From Beroe ovata (taxonomy: Eukaryota; Ctenophora; Nuda; Beroida; Beroidae): a stretch of 64,000 bases of DNA. The notes below the pieces were generated by a model. The model was not told the DNA's origin, did no database searches, and saw only the letters and a list, made by a program, of their open reading frames with translations. Positions 25,229 to 36,937 of the stretch are shown one piece after another. The translations under genes were made by a program, and so were the position numbers. Positions within the stretch are counted from its first letter, which is position 1. Every line of letters begins with the position of its first letter. Where the stretch lies: NCBI GenBank assembly GCA_946803715.1, contig CAMPET010000164.1, positions 76,707 through 140,706 of the forward strand. The letters are read 5' to 3'.

Positions 25229-28200
25229 TTAGAACCGCCACGCAGGTCTCGTTGAAGTGTTTGATTTTCCCAAGTTGTCCGATTTCGTTCTGCTGATTGG
25301 CCGGTTCGGTTTGTCGGATGTTTTAGCGGATGTTGCCCTGGCAACGGTCGGACGCTTCCGCAAGGCGGGTTTCTCATCGTCCAGTTGCGGGCGAGATTTG
25401 GCGGCTCGCTGTGGTCTGCGGGGCGGGCTTGATCCAGTCGTGTTAATGGATCTGAAAAAAGCGTGATTTCAAAATTTGGGATTGAGATTTGAGATGATAA
25501 GGGACTATGTCACCTATGAGTATGAATGTTAGTTTATGTAAGTTAGGATACCTTGTTGAAGTGGTCCTAATTGGGATACGAGTTTTCCTTGCCTTCCTTG
25601 CTGTCGAGCTTTCTGCGTCACCTCTGGGAGAAAAGGGCGTGGTTAATGCCACTTCGAGGTCTCATTCTTGGAAATCCATCTGTATGATTCGTTATAGGAC
25701 CATGTGCTTGAACTTGACGTCTTTGCGACTTACCTGTTCATATTCTCCCACTGGTTAGCCAGGTTTTTGGTGAAACCCTTGCTGATTTTCGTGCGAGGAG
25801 TTATATTGATTTTAGTGGTGTCAAGCTCTTGACTCGATTTCGGGGTACGTCTAGTAGTTGGTACGGTGTTTTCCTTGTTAGGGCTCCCTGTTTGAAAAAA
25901 AGGTGTCAATTGCAGTCAAAGATAGGAAATAGGAAACTCGAAAAAGGAATGATTTAGAGACTTACCTGGAACAGTGCTAGAAATCTGGTCATCTTGTACC
26001 ACATGGCCTGATGGTGTCAAATTGGTGTCACTATTTGTTGACACCGTGCTGTCACTGGAATTTGTAGCGCTGTTAACAACAACTGCTTCTTTGCTCCCTG
26101 TTCTGTGTTGTTCGGGAAGATTAAGTGGTGTCCCTGGACCAGTTTGCTTTGACACCTCTCCACTCAGCCTTGACACCATCCTATTCGTGACACCAGGAGT
26201 TTGTGACGCTTCGGTGTCCTCTGCCGGTGTCTTTGTACTACTGTCTGTGAAGTGAAATGTGTTTTCATGCGGGAACTTTGTCTGAGAGGAGAAGAACGCA
26301 TCCAAAAGGCAATTGCTTACCTATCCATTCGGAGAATTGACTCAGCTTAGCATCAATACTCTGTCTCATGAGACTGTTTCTGGAAGCCTGCGTCACCACC
26401 CTTTCAACCTCGGGTGGTGACCTTAAACCAGAGGGTTCACTCGGAATATCGACCACAGATGAGCTGGGACAAGACCCTGCCAATAGAGTTGTGGTTGATC
26501 CGGATTGGGTAGACGATGAGGCAACCAGAGTGTTGGTCGATCCTGATTGGCTGCTCAGTCCGCTGAGCAGCTCTGATTGGTTAGAACTAGGTGAGTCAGT
26601 GGTAAGAAGCGTGAACTGAGATTGGAGTGAAGACGACGATGATCTTGCAGAGTTTGTTGGAGTATTTTCAGCTGATAATGACGGGAAGTCTGGGAATATT
26701 TTCCTGCGTTCCGATGTGGAAAGGATGACCTCTGGGGGGATTGCGGGGAGACCAAATTTGGGATAATCTGTTCGGCTGGTGTCAGTGTCAATTTGACACG
26801 ACGTGTTCCCTGGTAGGAAGCTAGTTGACGAGTTCTGAGTAATGTAGGTGATATGCGTTGTATCGTTCATACAAACTGAACCGTTCTTCGACCATTCACT
26901 CTCGTCAAGAACATAGGATGAGTTTTCGTCTGCCCTGTTCGGAATAACTTCTTCAGTTACTCCCTCACTCTCATTCAAGAGCAGATTTGGGTTTGGTGAC
27001 TGCGCGGCAAGCTGCTTACAGAAGTTGTTATCAAGCTCGTTAACACCCAGACTCATATCAAGACGGGTAATATCCCGTGTCGTAAATAACTCTGTCAGGT
27101 TAGCAGTACAATCTGGCATGGCGTCAGTACTGGTGTCAAGTTGACTCATGTCAAGGCGGCTGGTGTCCCGTCGACTGGTGTCAAGGTGAGGAGCATCTTG
27201 GCGAGTGGTGTCACTGTGTATTTCCTCGCTTCTCCTCGATTTTCTATCCTCTGAACCGTGACTGCTCTTAGTCTCACTTCCTACACCAGAACGTCCAGGA
27301 CTCTCCGCGACGAAAGTGGGCGTGGCCCCGCTGAAACTGCCAAGCAAAGTTGGGGGTGTGCCAAGAATCAAATCATCTTCAGGCACGCTCGAACCTTGGA
27401 TGTTATTCAGTGACACTTTGATAGGTGAGAATGGCTGGTGTGACTTTGTTGACGAGCTGCTAAACACAGAACCAGTGTAAGATTTAGCCGATGTATTGAA
27501 CTTCTTGCTGGTTCCACTGAATGTTTTGGGGGTAATGTTTGAAGCATCAAGTGAAACACTGGTACGTTTAGCAGTGTATGAACTGCCTGAGACACTGCGC
27601 GATGGCATCCCGGGGAATTTGTTATCGGACGAGAGACCAGGGAACGTGGGTTCACCCCCGGATAGTCGTACAGATCTCCGTAGTACGGGTGTTCGCTCCG
27701 ACAACTGAGAGGGGGAGGTGAGGGGTGAGGGGAGCGAAGTGGTGAGACACAGGTGAGAACTGAGAGTCAGGGGGAAGGTGGGAGGTGAGTGAAATAGAGA
27801 AAAGGTGAGGCATCCTCTACCTGTGTGTTTGACCCTGAAACGGGAGCCGAGCGTCTGAGTAACCTAGCACTCCGTCGAGGAACGTTGAAACCGCCAGGTT
27901 CATTTGAGTACTTCCGGTTAAAGCATTGCTCCGGTGATACAATCGATTGCAAGTCTTCCGGGGGGCTGTCGGTAAGCTGAGGATGTTTTGGTGTCAGGGG
28001 AAACCTTATCTTTTCAAGGATCAGGTTTCTTGGTATTTATCTGAAGGTCGCGGTTTATTGTTTGGGAAACGCAAGTGCACCAAATTTACCAATTTGAAAT
28101 TGCCGCGCGCGCAAAACGCGCATTCATCCATTGCTGAAACACATTCCACAAAACATCGCGCGTGACGCTAACTGACACGAAAAGTGCGACAGTCCCAAAA

Positions 28201-31200
28201 CAATGCGTGGAATTTCCTTAAGTTCCCAAATCGTGTTCTGACACGTCAACTTACGCGAGGGGAAGGAAATAGTTTCTTCTGCTGACTTATCAAGCCACAG
28301 ACCGGCGTGCTATCACCAATGTCAGGGTTAAACTCGATAAGCTCTGGTTGTATGGGGGAATCGAGCTTGATGTTCGCTGCCAAACGACGGTTTTGATCGT
28401 TGAAACTTCCGGGTTTCGCCTGGGGAGTAAATTATGTTCAGAAATACTCTTAAGAGTCGATAAAATGAAGAATGAAACGATGATGAAATGTGCTTCGATT
28501 ACAAAAAAAACATTTGGTCAACCCCTAAGTCTCACTCTCACTTTGAAACAGAAGACCGGAGTCCTCTCTTTCCTCTTCTTATCCTCACTGCCCACGGGCG
28601 TTGCTTCAGGAGTTGCCATAGCAACCGCATTAGCTACAACTGCACTGCTCTCCGAGCTGCAGTGAGCTCGCGATCGTAATTTCCGCTTTAGTCGCGACTT
28701 CCGGTACCGCGATGTTCTGAAATGACGAAGTGAGATTAGGAAAAAGGAACAAATTAGTTTGCTGCCACTTTTCCGCATTCCAGTGCAAGAGATGTGTCAA
28801 GAAAGCTGTCATGAATTTATAAACTCTAGAAACATTCCAAACTGTTCTTAAGTGCAAAAGATTTGGGTAATGACACAAAGATAAATGCTCTTTAGATAAG
28901 GCGGCAAAAGTTGGTCGATCTTTCTTCGAGAAATAACTTATAGAAAAAATAAAAAAGAAACTGTCAGTAACACACGATTAGGAGACACTTACAGTCCTTC
29001 ACTGAGACGCTGTTTGAAGTTCTTCCTCTTTTCTGTTAGATCGGGAGACATGTCCAACTTGGACCTTTTGTTTGGTGGATCTGAAAATATCATGTGAATA
29101 TCATAGAGTGGTGTCAAATGGTGTCAACGAGCTCATTGATAGCATACGTCAGAGTTATGCAGTGATGTCAGCGAGCTGTGATAGGTACCGATTCGTCATA
29201 CACGACGGGTACCGATTCGTCATACACGACGGGTACCGATTCGTCATAAAGCACTGTTCTGACGAAGTGGTGTCAACGAAGTGGTGTCAACTGGCGAAAT
29301 GGTGTCAACTGACGAAGCGGTGTCAACGTGAGATGGCGGAACACTACCGGATGTCTCTCTAACCTAGGTCCACTGGAGATGGATAGTCCATCGGCTGCTG
29401 TTTCCCTGGTCTTTTCCTTGGGTCCACTGGTGTCTGTCGTAGCAAAGCAGTCCTGATGACAAACTTGTATAATCGGGAATAAAGCGGGTGAATAGGAGCT
29501 AGAGTCAGATTCAAAGAGTCTCAGTCTGACTTGAAAGGATTACAAGAGATAGGGGCTCGGGTGGTATTCATGCAATTTCTTCCAACTTAATGTCAGAACT
29601 GGATTTCCGATTTATGCATCGTTTGACTGATTGGCCAAGTAGAAAAGGGGTGCTGTGAATAGAACTGATTCGAGATTTCATACCCTCTTATTAATCGATC
29701 TTAGTCATGCGAATAATTGCAGCGATGTGAATAATCAACGCCGAGTGCCGACTTGAGCTGGTGTTTCCTTTGACGATGAGCGAAAATTGGACAAGGTGAT
29801 ACTCAATTTTTGACATCTGATGTAGGGTTCCTCTTACCAGGAATTAAAGTGAAAGAAGCAAAAGGCAAAGGATTGGTTATTGCAACATACATTTGAAGTT
29901 CTACTTCAGCAATACAAAATGGTTAATTTATTCATTAGACCTTCTTTAAAAAGAAGGTCTACACACACACACACACAGATAAACCGTCTATTTAGTGAGG
30001 ATTTGTGTCAGTCATGTAGGTAACTCACTTTCACATTTTCTAAATGTCCGAGACGTAATATCTGTCTACTAAAATAATCACTAACACTAAAAACTACTTC
30101 TCAGTTCACACACTGCACTTGTTTCACTCTTTTCAATTGATTCAGTCTCACACACTCCGCACATTGCTGCTGCACGCTGATTGGACGACAAATCCCACGT
30201 GACTCTCAGGGAGTGATCTGATTGGCACATTCGCAGCACATGCCACTTACCGCCCATCTAGTGTGAGACGCCGCTTCTTACTATAATACAGGGTTGTGTT
30301 ATTGTGGGAAAGGGAGTTAGCAAGGCACATAAACACACATGACACACACGTGACACAATCGTGACATACACACACACACACACACACAGACAGCTACACC
30401 CACACTCACACACCAACATGCACACACCAACACACTGACAGACAGAACCTTCGTTGTATGCTGAGNNNNNNNNNNNNNNNNNNNNNNNNNNNNNCACACA
30501 CACACACACACACACACAGATAAACCGACACTGACACACCAACACGTACTGACCAACACACTGACAGACCGTACCTTCGTTGTATGCTGAGTAGTGGGGT
30601 TCCAGGAGGAGGTCGAGTTGTAGGCGTTCTGATACACGGAGTCGAGAATGATAAGTCTGAAACGGGCAAAATACCGATCAGACATTTGGTCGCCAGGAGA
30701 TCATCTTGCGCAACTTTGGATCACCAATTGTAAGGCTTGAGTAGATTGATCCAATCACCAGAAATCTAAAAAAACGCACACACACACACAAACACACCTC
30801 CATTGATAGGGACAGATTTAGTCTTATTTTCCGAAAGATCTTGATTAGACAGCGACTTCCTGGGCAGTGTACTGGAGGTACATGGTCTAGCGAGGGTTGA
30901 AGTGGAGGAGGAAGTTAGAGTTGAGGTGGTTGCGTGTTTCGACCTCGTGGTGCGGGTTTGCTTGAAAACGCTCGTCAAGATGCCTGTGGACACATGGTCT
31001 GTGTGTGTCTGTGTGTGTGTGTGTGTTGTTTCTAGATAAACAGTTATAGACTTTGTGTCAACTGTCAACCGCAGAAATAATACAAATGTTTATGAAGGAA
31101 AAACGCTGTAGTGTCATGAAAAGATAAAATTTCATGCCCCATAGATCAAGTTACCAGATAGAGAGCCACTTCTCTTCCTCTTTCCCTTGAGTGGCAGTTT

Positions 31201-32719
31201 GAAAGCGGCCTCCTGCTGGCTCACACCCCAAATCCCACTCAACTCCAGGATCATCTTGTGTGCGCGCCGTGACATGTCTTCTGGCACGAGGCCAAGTTCA
31301 TTGCTGTTCTGAGGGGGGGAACAGTTTTACGGTCTATCAAGTCAATGTTTTGTAGTATTTGTACACTATACACTATACGGCACATAAAATACGCCCCATA
31401 TATACAACAGAATCTCCAAAATCAAAGCAGTGTGTGTGCATACCATACGAAACTATGTGTAATAAACCTGTATTAGTGTTTCTACAAGTGTAGTTTCCAT
31501 CTTGATCTTGCTTCCCTCTAACGAGGCACCAGTATCTGCACCGCGAATTATGTTGGGAGCTATCACAACCGCCAGGTTAGAAGCAGTCATCTTGTTCACA
31601 TCACTCTTTTCGGACACATTGTGGAGAAAGCCAGCGAGAAACTGAGCGACAACTTGTGATTAATCGGATCTTATAATTTTAGTCACTTGTTGCGTAATTG
31701 TTGTCTTATTGTTGCCCTGTGTTGTCTTATTGTTGTCTCATTGTTGTCTTATTATTGCATCGACACCGGCACAAGTTGCCACTTTTTTAAATGCTGTCAC
31801 TTATTATTCTACTCCCCTAAAAGCGATTAATGATCATGATATAGTTAAATATAGGTTATAGTAACCTGCAAAGTGTGTCTGTTGATGTCTGGTAGACATA
31901 ATACCAACAGTAACACAGCATGGACTTTGTCTTCTTCAAGCTCAAGAGCCTGACTCTGTTATGAAAATCATAGATTAGGAATCACAGATTAGGAATCACA
32001 GATGGATGACAAAGATCTCGTTCCATTTTTGAAATGAAAACCATGTCACAAAAGACCTGAATAAAAGAACTGTATAACTCATGGGTTAGAAGAGGTTCTG
32101 GAAGTTCTCTCAGAAATTGCTTCAAGAGACTGGCTACATCGTGAGGATTGGAGTCTTCAGCTATGCAATTCCCTTCATTGAGTGTACTCTGAATGAAATA
32201 CAATCAATCAGGAGAAGGGTCAGCCACATTTCACTTACTGCTTATATGGTTATATGGAGCCCTAAGCAATAAAACAACCCACTACTCAGAACTCACTCTA
32301 ATACTCTTCTGCCGTGACAATGAGCCACTTTTTCTGAACAATCCTTCCTTTTCAAGGTGATGGGAGAGAAAGTTACAGGACCTCAGAAGTAGCCTGGGAA
32401 CTCTAATAAATGCCTGCCCAGGAACTGGTCTTGTTTCCAACTCAGGAAGTGATTTGCCAAATATTCCACAGGGTTCTGGCTGTATGAATGATGAAAACAA
32501 TTCATAAAATTTCTCCAAAACTATACAACCATTTCATTTCGAGTGATCTTGAGTAATGGTCCATTAATGATAATGAACTATCTATATCTATCTACCGTAT
32601 TGCTGTTAACAGTATTCATGTTAACTTTACTCCGCCTCTTGTTTGATGGGGTCCCTTGATGGATGCCCATCTTAATGAGGTCTTCTTGTATCATAGCACG
32701 GATGGGTCCTTGCATGTAC
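25229..32719 (-). CDS. RhoGAP protein, ARHGAP11A-like, 17 coding exons
   Basis: Exons, 5' to 3': 32719-32596 (ATG at 32715), 32479-32297, 32188-32057, 31955-31866, 31641-31468, 31308-31155, 30983-30798, 30656-30575, 29452-29364, 29080-28993, 28716-28542, 28365-28255, 27976-27821, 27704-26321, 26244-25966, 25887-25734, 25451-25229. Phases match throughout and the total codes 1259 residues. The RhoGAP domain is within the first 270 residues: [12 protein letters not shown], the arginine-finger loop GLFRKSGSL, the [20 protein letters not shown] segment, and [16 protein letters not shown]. The catalytic Arg is present, so it should speed GTP hydrolysis on a Rho-family GTPase. The short lead before the GAP domain and a long disordered, basic C-terminus ([37 protein letters not shown]) match ARHGAP11A, a nuclear/mitotic RhoGAP. 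The acceptor at 28366 is weak. N bases lie in the intron at 30466-30494. Confidence 0.85.
29190..29250. repeat. Short tandem repeat in a RhoGAP intron
   Basis: GGTACCGATTCGTCATACAC is repeated, with three GTACCGATTCGTCATA units in a row. It is followed at 29265-29325 by four spaced copies of TGGTGTCAA. Intronic. Confidence 0.85.
30370..30592. repeat. CA repeats with assembly gap and repeated flank
   Basis: CA-rich DNA surrounds a 29-base N run (30466-30494). The sequence ACCTTCGTTGTATGCTGAG occurs on the left of the gap (about 30447-30465) and again at the true exon end (about 30573-30591). Either a small tandem duplication or two haplotypes joined at the gap. Confidence 0.75.
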
Positions 32720-33580
32720 CTGAACAAATAAACTTATGATTCTGTATCAGTGATAATAAATATGTTTCAAATGCAATATTTTTCCAAAAAGCTTACCCAT
32801 AACTGGAGAAGTCCTTCATTACTCTTCAAGCACTATCCTGGTTCATATTCACTCAACTATTTCCAACATCAAGGCTGATCAAATCATTTCCCTTAAGCAC
32901 ATAATTTATCAATGTACATCTTTTGTAATGTGTTCTTGGCTAGACAAAAACAGAGAGTTGTGTTGTATATGACTAAGGTACCTAGCATGATGAAGGTACC
33001 AACTGATAAGTTTGTTTGAAGCAATCACATGCATCAGTTATTGATTATAACATTGCTTTCCGATGATGAAAACAATCTTCATTTTTTAAATAAATAATTT
33101 TATCCAAACGAACGAAGAATACCGTGATGTAATCAGTCTGATGCGAACGAAACTATCATTTGCACTCCTGAAGAGTGTATTGGTATCAGTTAGAGGATCC
33201 CGGGGCAAATCCTCTCGCGATCGCGAAGTGCCAATTTCTGATATTTCGTTCAATCTCATTCCAGACGGGATGAAGGGAAGTGCCAGATTTTCCTAACTTA
33301 GAACCGTGCTGGCCATTGGCATTTGCGTTTCGTTTCAGTCATTCTTCTGTTGTTCGGACGTATTCTATTGTATATTGTCATTGTAAAGAGTACTATATAT
33401 TTTATAGTGTGCGAAATAATTTTATCCAATCTATACTGCTGAACAGAATAAAGTGAAGATTTCCAAATGAAATGGATCAAAAATTTCTGCAGCCTATCAG
33501 CCTATTAAGTATTATAGCATATCATAATCAACTAAAGTTGCCATAAAGATATTAGATAAATTGAGTTATGATTATACTTG

Positions 33581-33647
33581 TAGGATATTACCCTACCGTC
33601 GGTGCCAGGGATAAAATCCCGCCAGCAAGGGTAGGGTGAAATCCTAC
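33581..33647. mobile_element. Palindromic element, TGTAGGATATTACCCTACC ends
   Basis: TGTAGGATATTACCCTACC at the left faces GGTAGGGTGAAATCCTACA at the right, with GGGATAAAATCCC in the centre. The whole element is a near-perfect hairpin of about 67 bases. Confidence 0.6.
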
Positions 33648-33730
33648 AATGATTATACAAAAATTTAACATTGATATCCCATTGTCACAAAAAATTGAAG
33701 TCTGGAATTAAGTATTTTTGTTTCCCAGCT

Positions 33731-33984
33731 GCTATTCTGCCTCGTTTGAATCCGCGCACGACCGTACTTGCGACGCGCCTGCCAGCTTTTATGCTAACCT
33801 AACTTTAACCCTAACCTTAACGGTTAGGGTTAGGGTTAGGGTTAGGGTTAGGGTTTGGGTACTATGGTTAGGGTTAGGTTAGGGTTAGGTAAGGGTTAGG
33901 TTAGGGTTAGGGTTAGGTTAGCATAAAAGCTGGCAGGCGCGTCGCAAGTACGGTCGTGCGCGGATTCAAACGAGGCAGAATAGC
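33731..33984. mobile_element. Foldback element enclosing telomere-like TTAGGG repeats
   Basis: Two 73-base arms, 33731-33803 and 33912-33984, appear to be exact reverse complements (left starts GCTATTCTGCCTCGTTTGAA, right ends CGAGGCAGAATAGC). The 108-base loop is made of TTAGGG, TTAGGTTAGGG and CCCTAA units, switching orientation near 33820. Non-coding. Confidence 0.85.
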
Positions 33985-34049
33985 ACGAGCCTTTTTGTTT
34001 TCGACTACTAAGTTTGTCGATTGATGATAGACCCAGAGACCCTGTCGAT

Positions 34050-34125
34050 AATTTCGTTATGCGCGCGCGCTGACGCAAGCCGCTTTGCGATCCGACTTGC
34101 ATTAGCGGTCTAGCATCGCCAGACA
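34050..34125. repeat. Dispersed repeat, inverse copy of 15355-15450
   Basis: Read on the minus strand it gives TCTGGCGATGCTAGACCGCT followed by a CAAG...GCTTGCG block, GCGCGCGC and AACGAAATTATCGAC, as at 15355. Confidence 0.5.
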
Positions 34126-34167
34126 ACTACTCAGTGTACTCATTGTACTCAATTAAATCGAAAGACC

Positions 34168-34262
34168 ACGCGTTGTCAGATGTTACCTGACCTGTTTCTC
34201 GCGCGTGCCGCGGCGCGCGCGCCTTCATCGAAGGCCGAAGCTGGCTGTTTCGATGAAGTCGA
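34168..34262. mobile_element. Partial MITE copy of the TTGTCAGATGTTACCTGACC family
   Basis: It begins TTGTCAGATGTTACCTGACC, then CTGTTTCTCGCGCG and CCTTCATCGAAGGCC as in the 15135 copy, but lacks the matching right end and runs into other GC-rich palindromic sequence. Confidence 0.55.
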
Positions 34263-34339
34263 TCGATGCGCGATGATAGACCCTTGCGTCGCGTCATGTG
34301 CAGCGCGGGATCGGGATCAACATGCAGCGACGCGCTGTT

Positions 34340-34560
34340 CCCGCGCTGCGTGACCCAAATACTCCACGCGCGCTACGACTTTTCAGTGTGCACACGTTGC
34401 GCGCCCCTATTGATCTACTCACTAATCAGTGAACTGAAAAGTCGTAGAAAGGAGATCACGGAGACGCGCAGCGCGCGCGGAGTATTTGGGTCACGCAGCG
34501 CGGGAACACTTTTCAGTTCACTGAGTAGAACAGGGGCGCGCAACGTGTGCACACCGGCAC
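34340..34560. repeat. Complex inverted repeats, GC-rich
   Basis: CCCGCGCTGCGTGACCCAAA (about 34340) faces TTTGGGTCACGCAGCGCGGG (about 34484). GTGTGCACACGTTGCGCGCCCC faces GGGGCGCGCAACGTGTGCACAC, and CTACGACTTTTCAGT faces ACTGAAAAGTCGTAG. These are nested arms of a composite foldback structure. Confidence 0.7.
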
Positions 34561-34670
34561 ACGACGCCCGCAAAGTCGTCAAATAATGAGCATATGGTAA
34601 ATATAATATAATGAATTAATGTACAGTGCAAACCTCTGCAACAGTGCAACTCAGCTGCAAATGAACTTTG

Positions 34671-34738
34671 CTTGTCAGATGTTACCTGACCTGTTTCTTG
34701 CGCGCGCAATTGAAGCAGGTCAGGTAACATCTGACAAG
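34671..34738. mobile_element. Compact MITE copy with target-site duplication
   Basis: A 68-base palindrome running CTTGTCAGATGTTACCTGAC ... GTCAGGTAACATCTGACAAG. It is flanked by the 6-base direct repeat ACTTTG (34665-34670 and 34739-34744), the expected mark of a DNA-transposon insertion. Confidence 0.75.
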
Positions 34739-35397
34739 ACTTTGCTTGGTTGTAAGTAAGTTTTGTTGTTATTCAAAAAATTTAAACCAAACCAAATCCA
34801 ATATCCATATATCCAATATACATATTGTTTAGTCATAATGAGACAGAGTCAATTGAATCAACCACAAAACACTTTCACCACGAATCTACTGACATTTTCT
34901 AGACATATTTCCTTTCAAAATTGTCAACATAATCTCTTCAGGATCTTCACAGTTGGGAGCAATCGTGTGAATTTTCTGCCAATACACGATTTTTCATATT
35001 TCATATAACATCAAGTGGCTTCATTTCAGTGCTGTTTCATTTTTCTCTCAGAAGTAAGCCTGAATTCTTTTCAATTTCACATCTTATTGCTGGGTTGAAT
35101 TTCAAGTCATTTCCTGGTGTCATAGCACATTTGAAAGAGACAATCCCTCGGGATACTGAGATTTATCTCACAGCAATGCTTACTTCATTTGTTACTCTTG
35201 CTGAAAATGAAGTTGATTGCATAGCACTTTGAACATCTGTGTAACCTTCATCTCCATACATGCATTTTCCGATCTTTCTGCCAACAGCAGTCCCTGAAAT
35301 GGAACTAATTAAGTTTGGTGGTCACAATGCGTGCTGTGTTATCAGGAAGGTCTCAAATATTCAAATAAGTGATTTATTTTCATCAACTGCATCAACT

Positions 35398-36937
35398 TTA
35401 GTATCTGTATCTATCATCTGCATCAATTATGTATCTCTTCATGCCTGCTAGGTCTCTTCGTGTGTATCTATTGGTACAGAAATAAATGATAGGATTCCAG
35501 ATACTGTTCATGTAGTAGAGTGTCACTGTGGTGATCTGTGCTGCTTCATAAGTCATTCTCACCTGTAAAAGAACATTTAAGCTTGAGTATATCATTATCA
35601 TTCTCACAATAAACCTTCTCAGTGTTTGACCTACCTTGAATGTAATAAGGAGAACATCTGGAGTATAAGCAAGAACACCAGTTGTAATTATAGCTGTTGT
35701 AATGACCTAGAATAGATAACAGCTTTAGAAGCTTCGTTTTCAAAATGTTCATCAATTAGGCACCGGATTTTCTGGTGGTCCGAATTTCTTATATGGAAAC
35801 GAATTAGTGACCAGTGACCAGAAAAACTTTCAGAATTGTTCATGAAATGTGACATTTGGAAAAGGAGCATGAAAACTAACCAGTAACTTTTTGGATTCTG
35901 AGCCCAATTTGCGTACAAAACAGAGGATAGTTGTGTACATGGCAAAGATAATGATAAATGGAGTGACTAGGAAAATGACTGGTTTCCATGACCTGTTGGT
36001 CTCTATCACACATCTGTGGTAGTTCTTCTGATATGCAATCTGAAAATGACAGGAGTTTTGTAGGAAATGCACAGTTGATTGAATTATAAGAACTGATATT
36101 GTTTTTATGAGCACCTCAGTAGTTCCCATGGTATAGCTAACAGAGTCATAAAGCAGAAGCGTTAGGAGAGGAATCCAAGTTAGAGCTACCATTATCTTGG
36201 CTGTGAAGATGGTTACAATTCGTTTGTAGTGTAGTGAGAAGACAATGGCGACAAATCTGTCAAACGTGAGGGGGACCAGAACCGGCATGACTGTCATCCT
36301 GAGGAAAGCATGATAAGAGTTTCACATAGGGTTAAGAACTTAAGTAATTATTTATTTTAATTAGCATAATTGCTCACCATATTGTGTTCGCCATGATGGT
36401 GTATGCATAACACCACCAAGTCAATCCCCCATTAGCATCGATGCCTATGTAGTACTCATTTAGAATTCCCAAACCACGGAAAATTCCAACTCCAGCTATC
36501 AAAATGTCACTCACTGCCACATTTAATATGAAAATGTTCTGCAAGGAAAATGAAATGATTATGATAGGCTGATTTAATAGTTGATCAGAAAATTATGATC
36601 AGAATTCATACTGCGAAGTGATAGAATACCTGGCAATATGGCAGTTTCACATGAAATATTAGACAATAGATGGTGAATAAACTCATGATTGCGCCAAGAA
36701 GTCCAATTATAAACACGCAGGTTCCCTGAAAAAGAGCTAGCCTGAACAAGACCACAATTATTTCTATATTCCAAAATCTTATCACTTCAAAATCAATATA
36801 CTACTTGTGATGATTCAAGGTTTCAAGACTTAGAAACACTAGGTATTTTCGAGGATACGAACATTAGCAATGAGAAAGTCACAGGTTTCAGTGATGTTTG
36901 CATCTAAGCATGGGCTATACTCAATATTGTATCCCAT
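35398..36937 (-). CDS. Class A (rhodopsin-like) G-protein-coupled receptor
   Basis: Exons: probable first exon 36937-36863 (ATG at 36937, with an NIT glycosylation site), then 36725-36630, 36538-36378, 36298-35881 (with a probable 75-base intron inside, about 36121-36047), 35706-35635, and 35562-35398 with stop. TM1 is in 36725-36630 (CVFIIGLLGAIMSLFTIYC). TM2 (LNVAVSDILIAG) has the conserved Asp of the LxxxD motif. The DRY box is DRF (TFDRFVAIVFSLHYK). TM5 is VIFLVTPFIIIFAMYTTIL. TM7 carries NPIIY within SIWNPIIYF, followed by a short basic tail. The W of the TM6 CWxP motif is absent (VLAYTPDV). Length is near 300-330 residues, normal for the class. The ligand cannot be inferred. The first exon has a weak donor. 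Confidence 0.82.

Larger units (their letters stand above)
32720..35397. other. Gene-free region rich in palindromic elements
   Basis: AT-rich sequence with no supported exon from 32720 to 33580, then several self-complementary elements at 33581-34738 (separate entries), then AT-rich DNA to 35397. Open frames at 35029-35232 and 35260-35451 (+) show no known domain and are not called. Confidence 0.6.

Noticed and set aside
25443-25652. Extra RhoGAP exon ([17 protein letters not shown])
   Set aside because: Its frame does not fit the phase-2 ends on both sides. Direct joining of 25734 to 25451 keeps the frame and ends in a proper stop.
33804-33911. Chromosome end (TTAGGG repeats)
   Set aside because: The tract is only about 100 bases, changes orientation, lies between inverted arms, and unique genes continue on both sides. 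It is interstitial.
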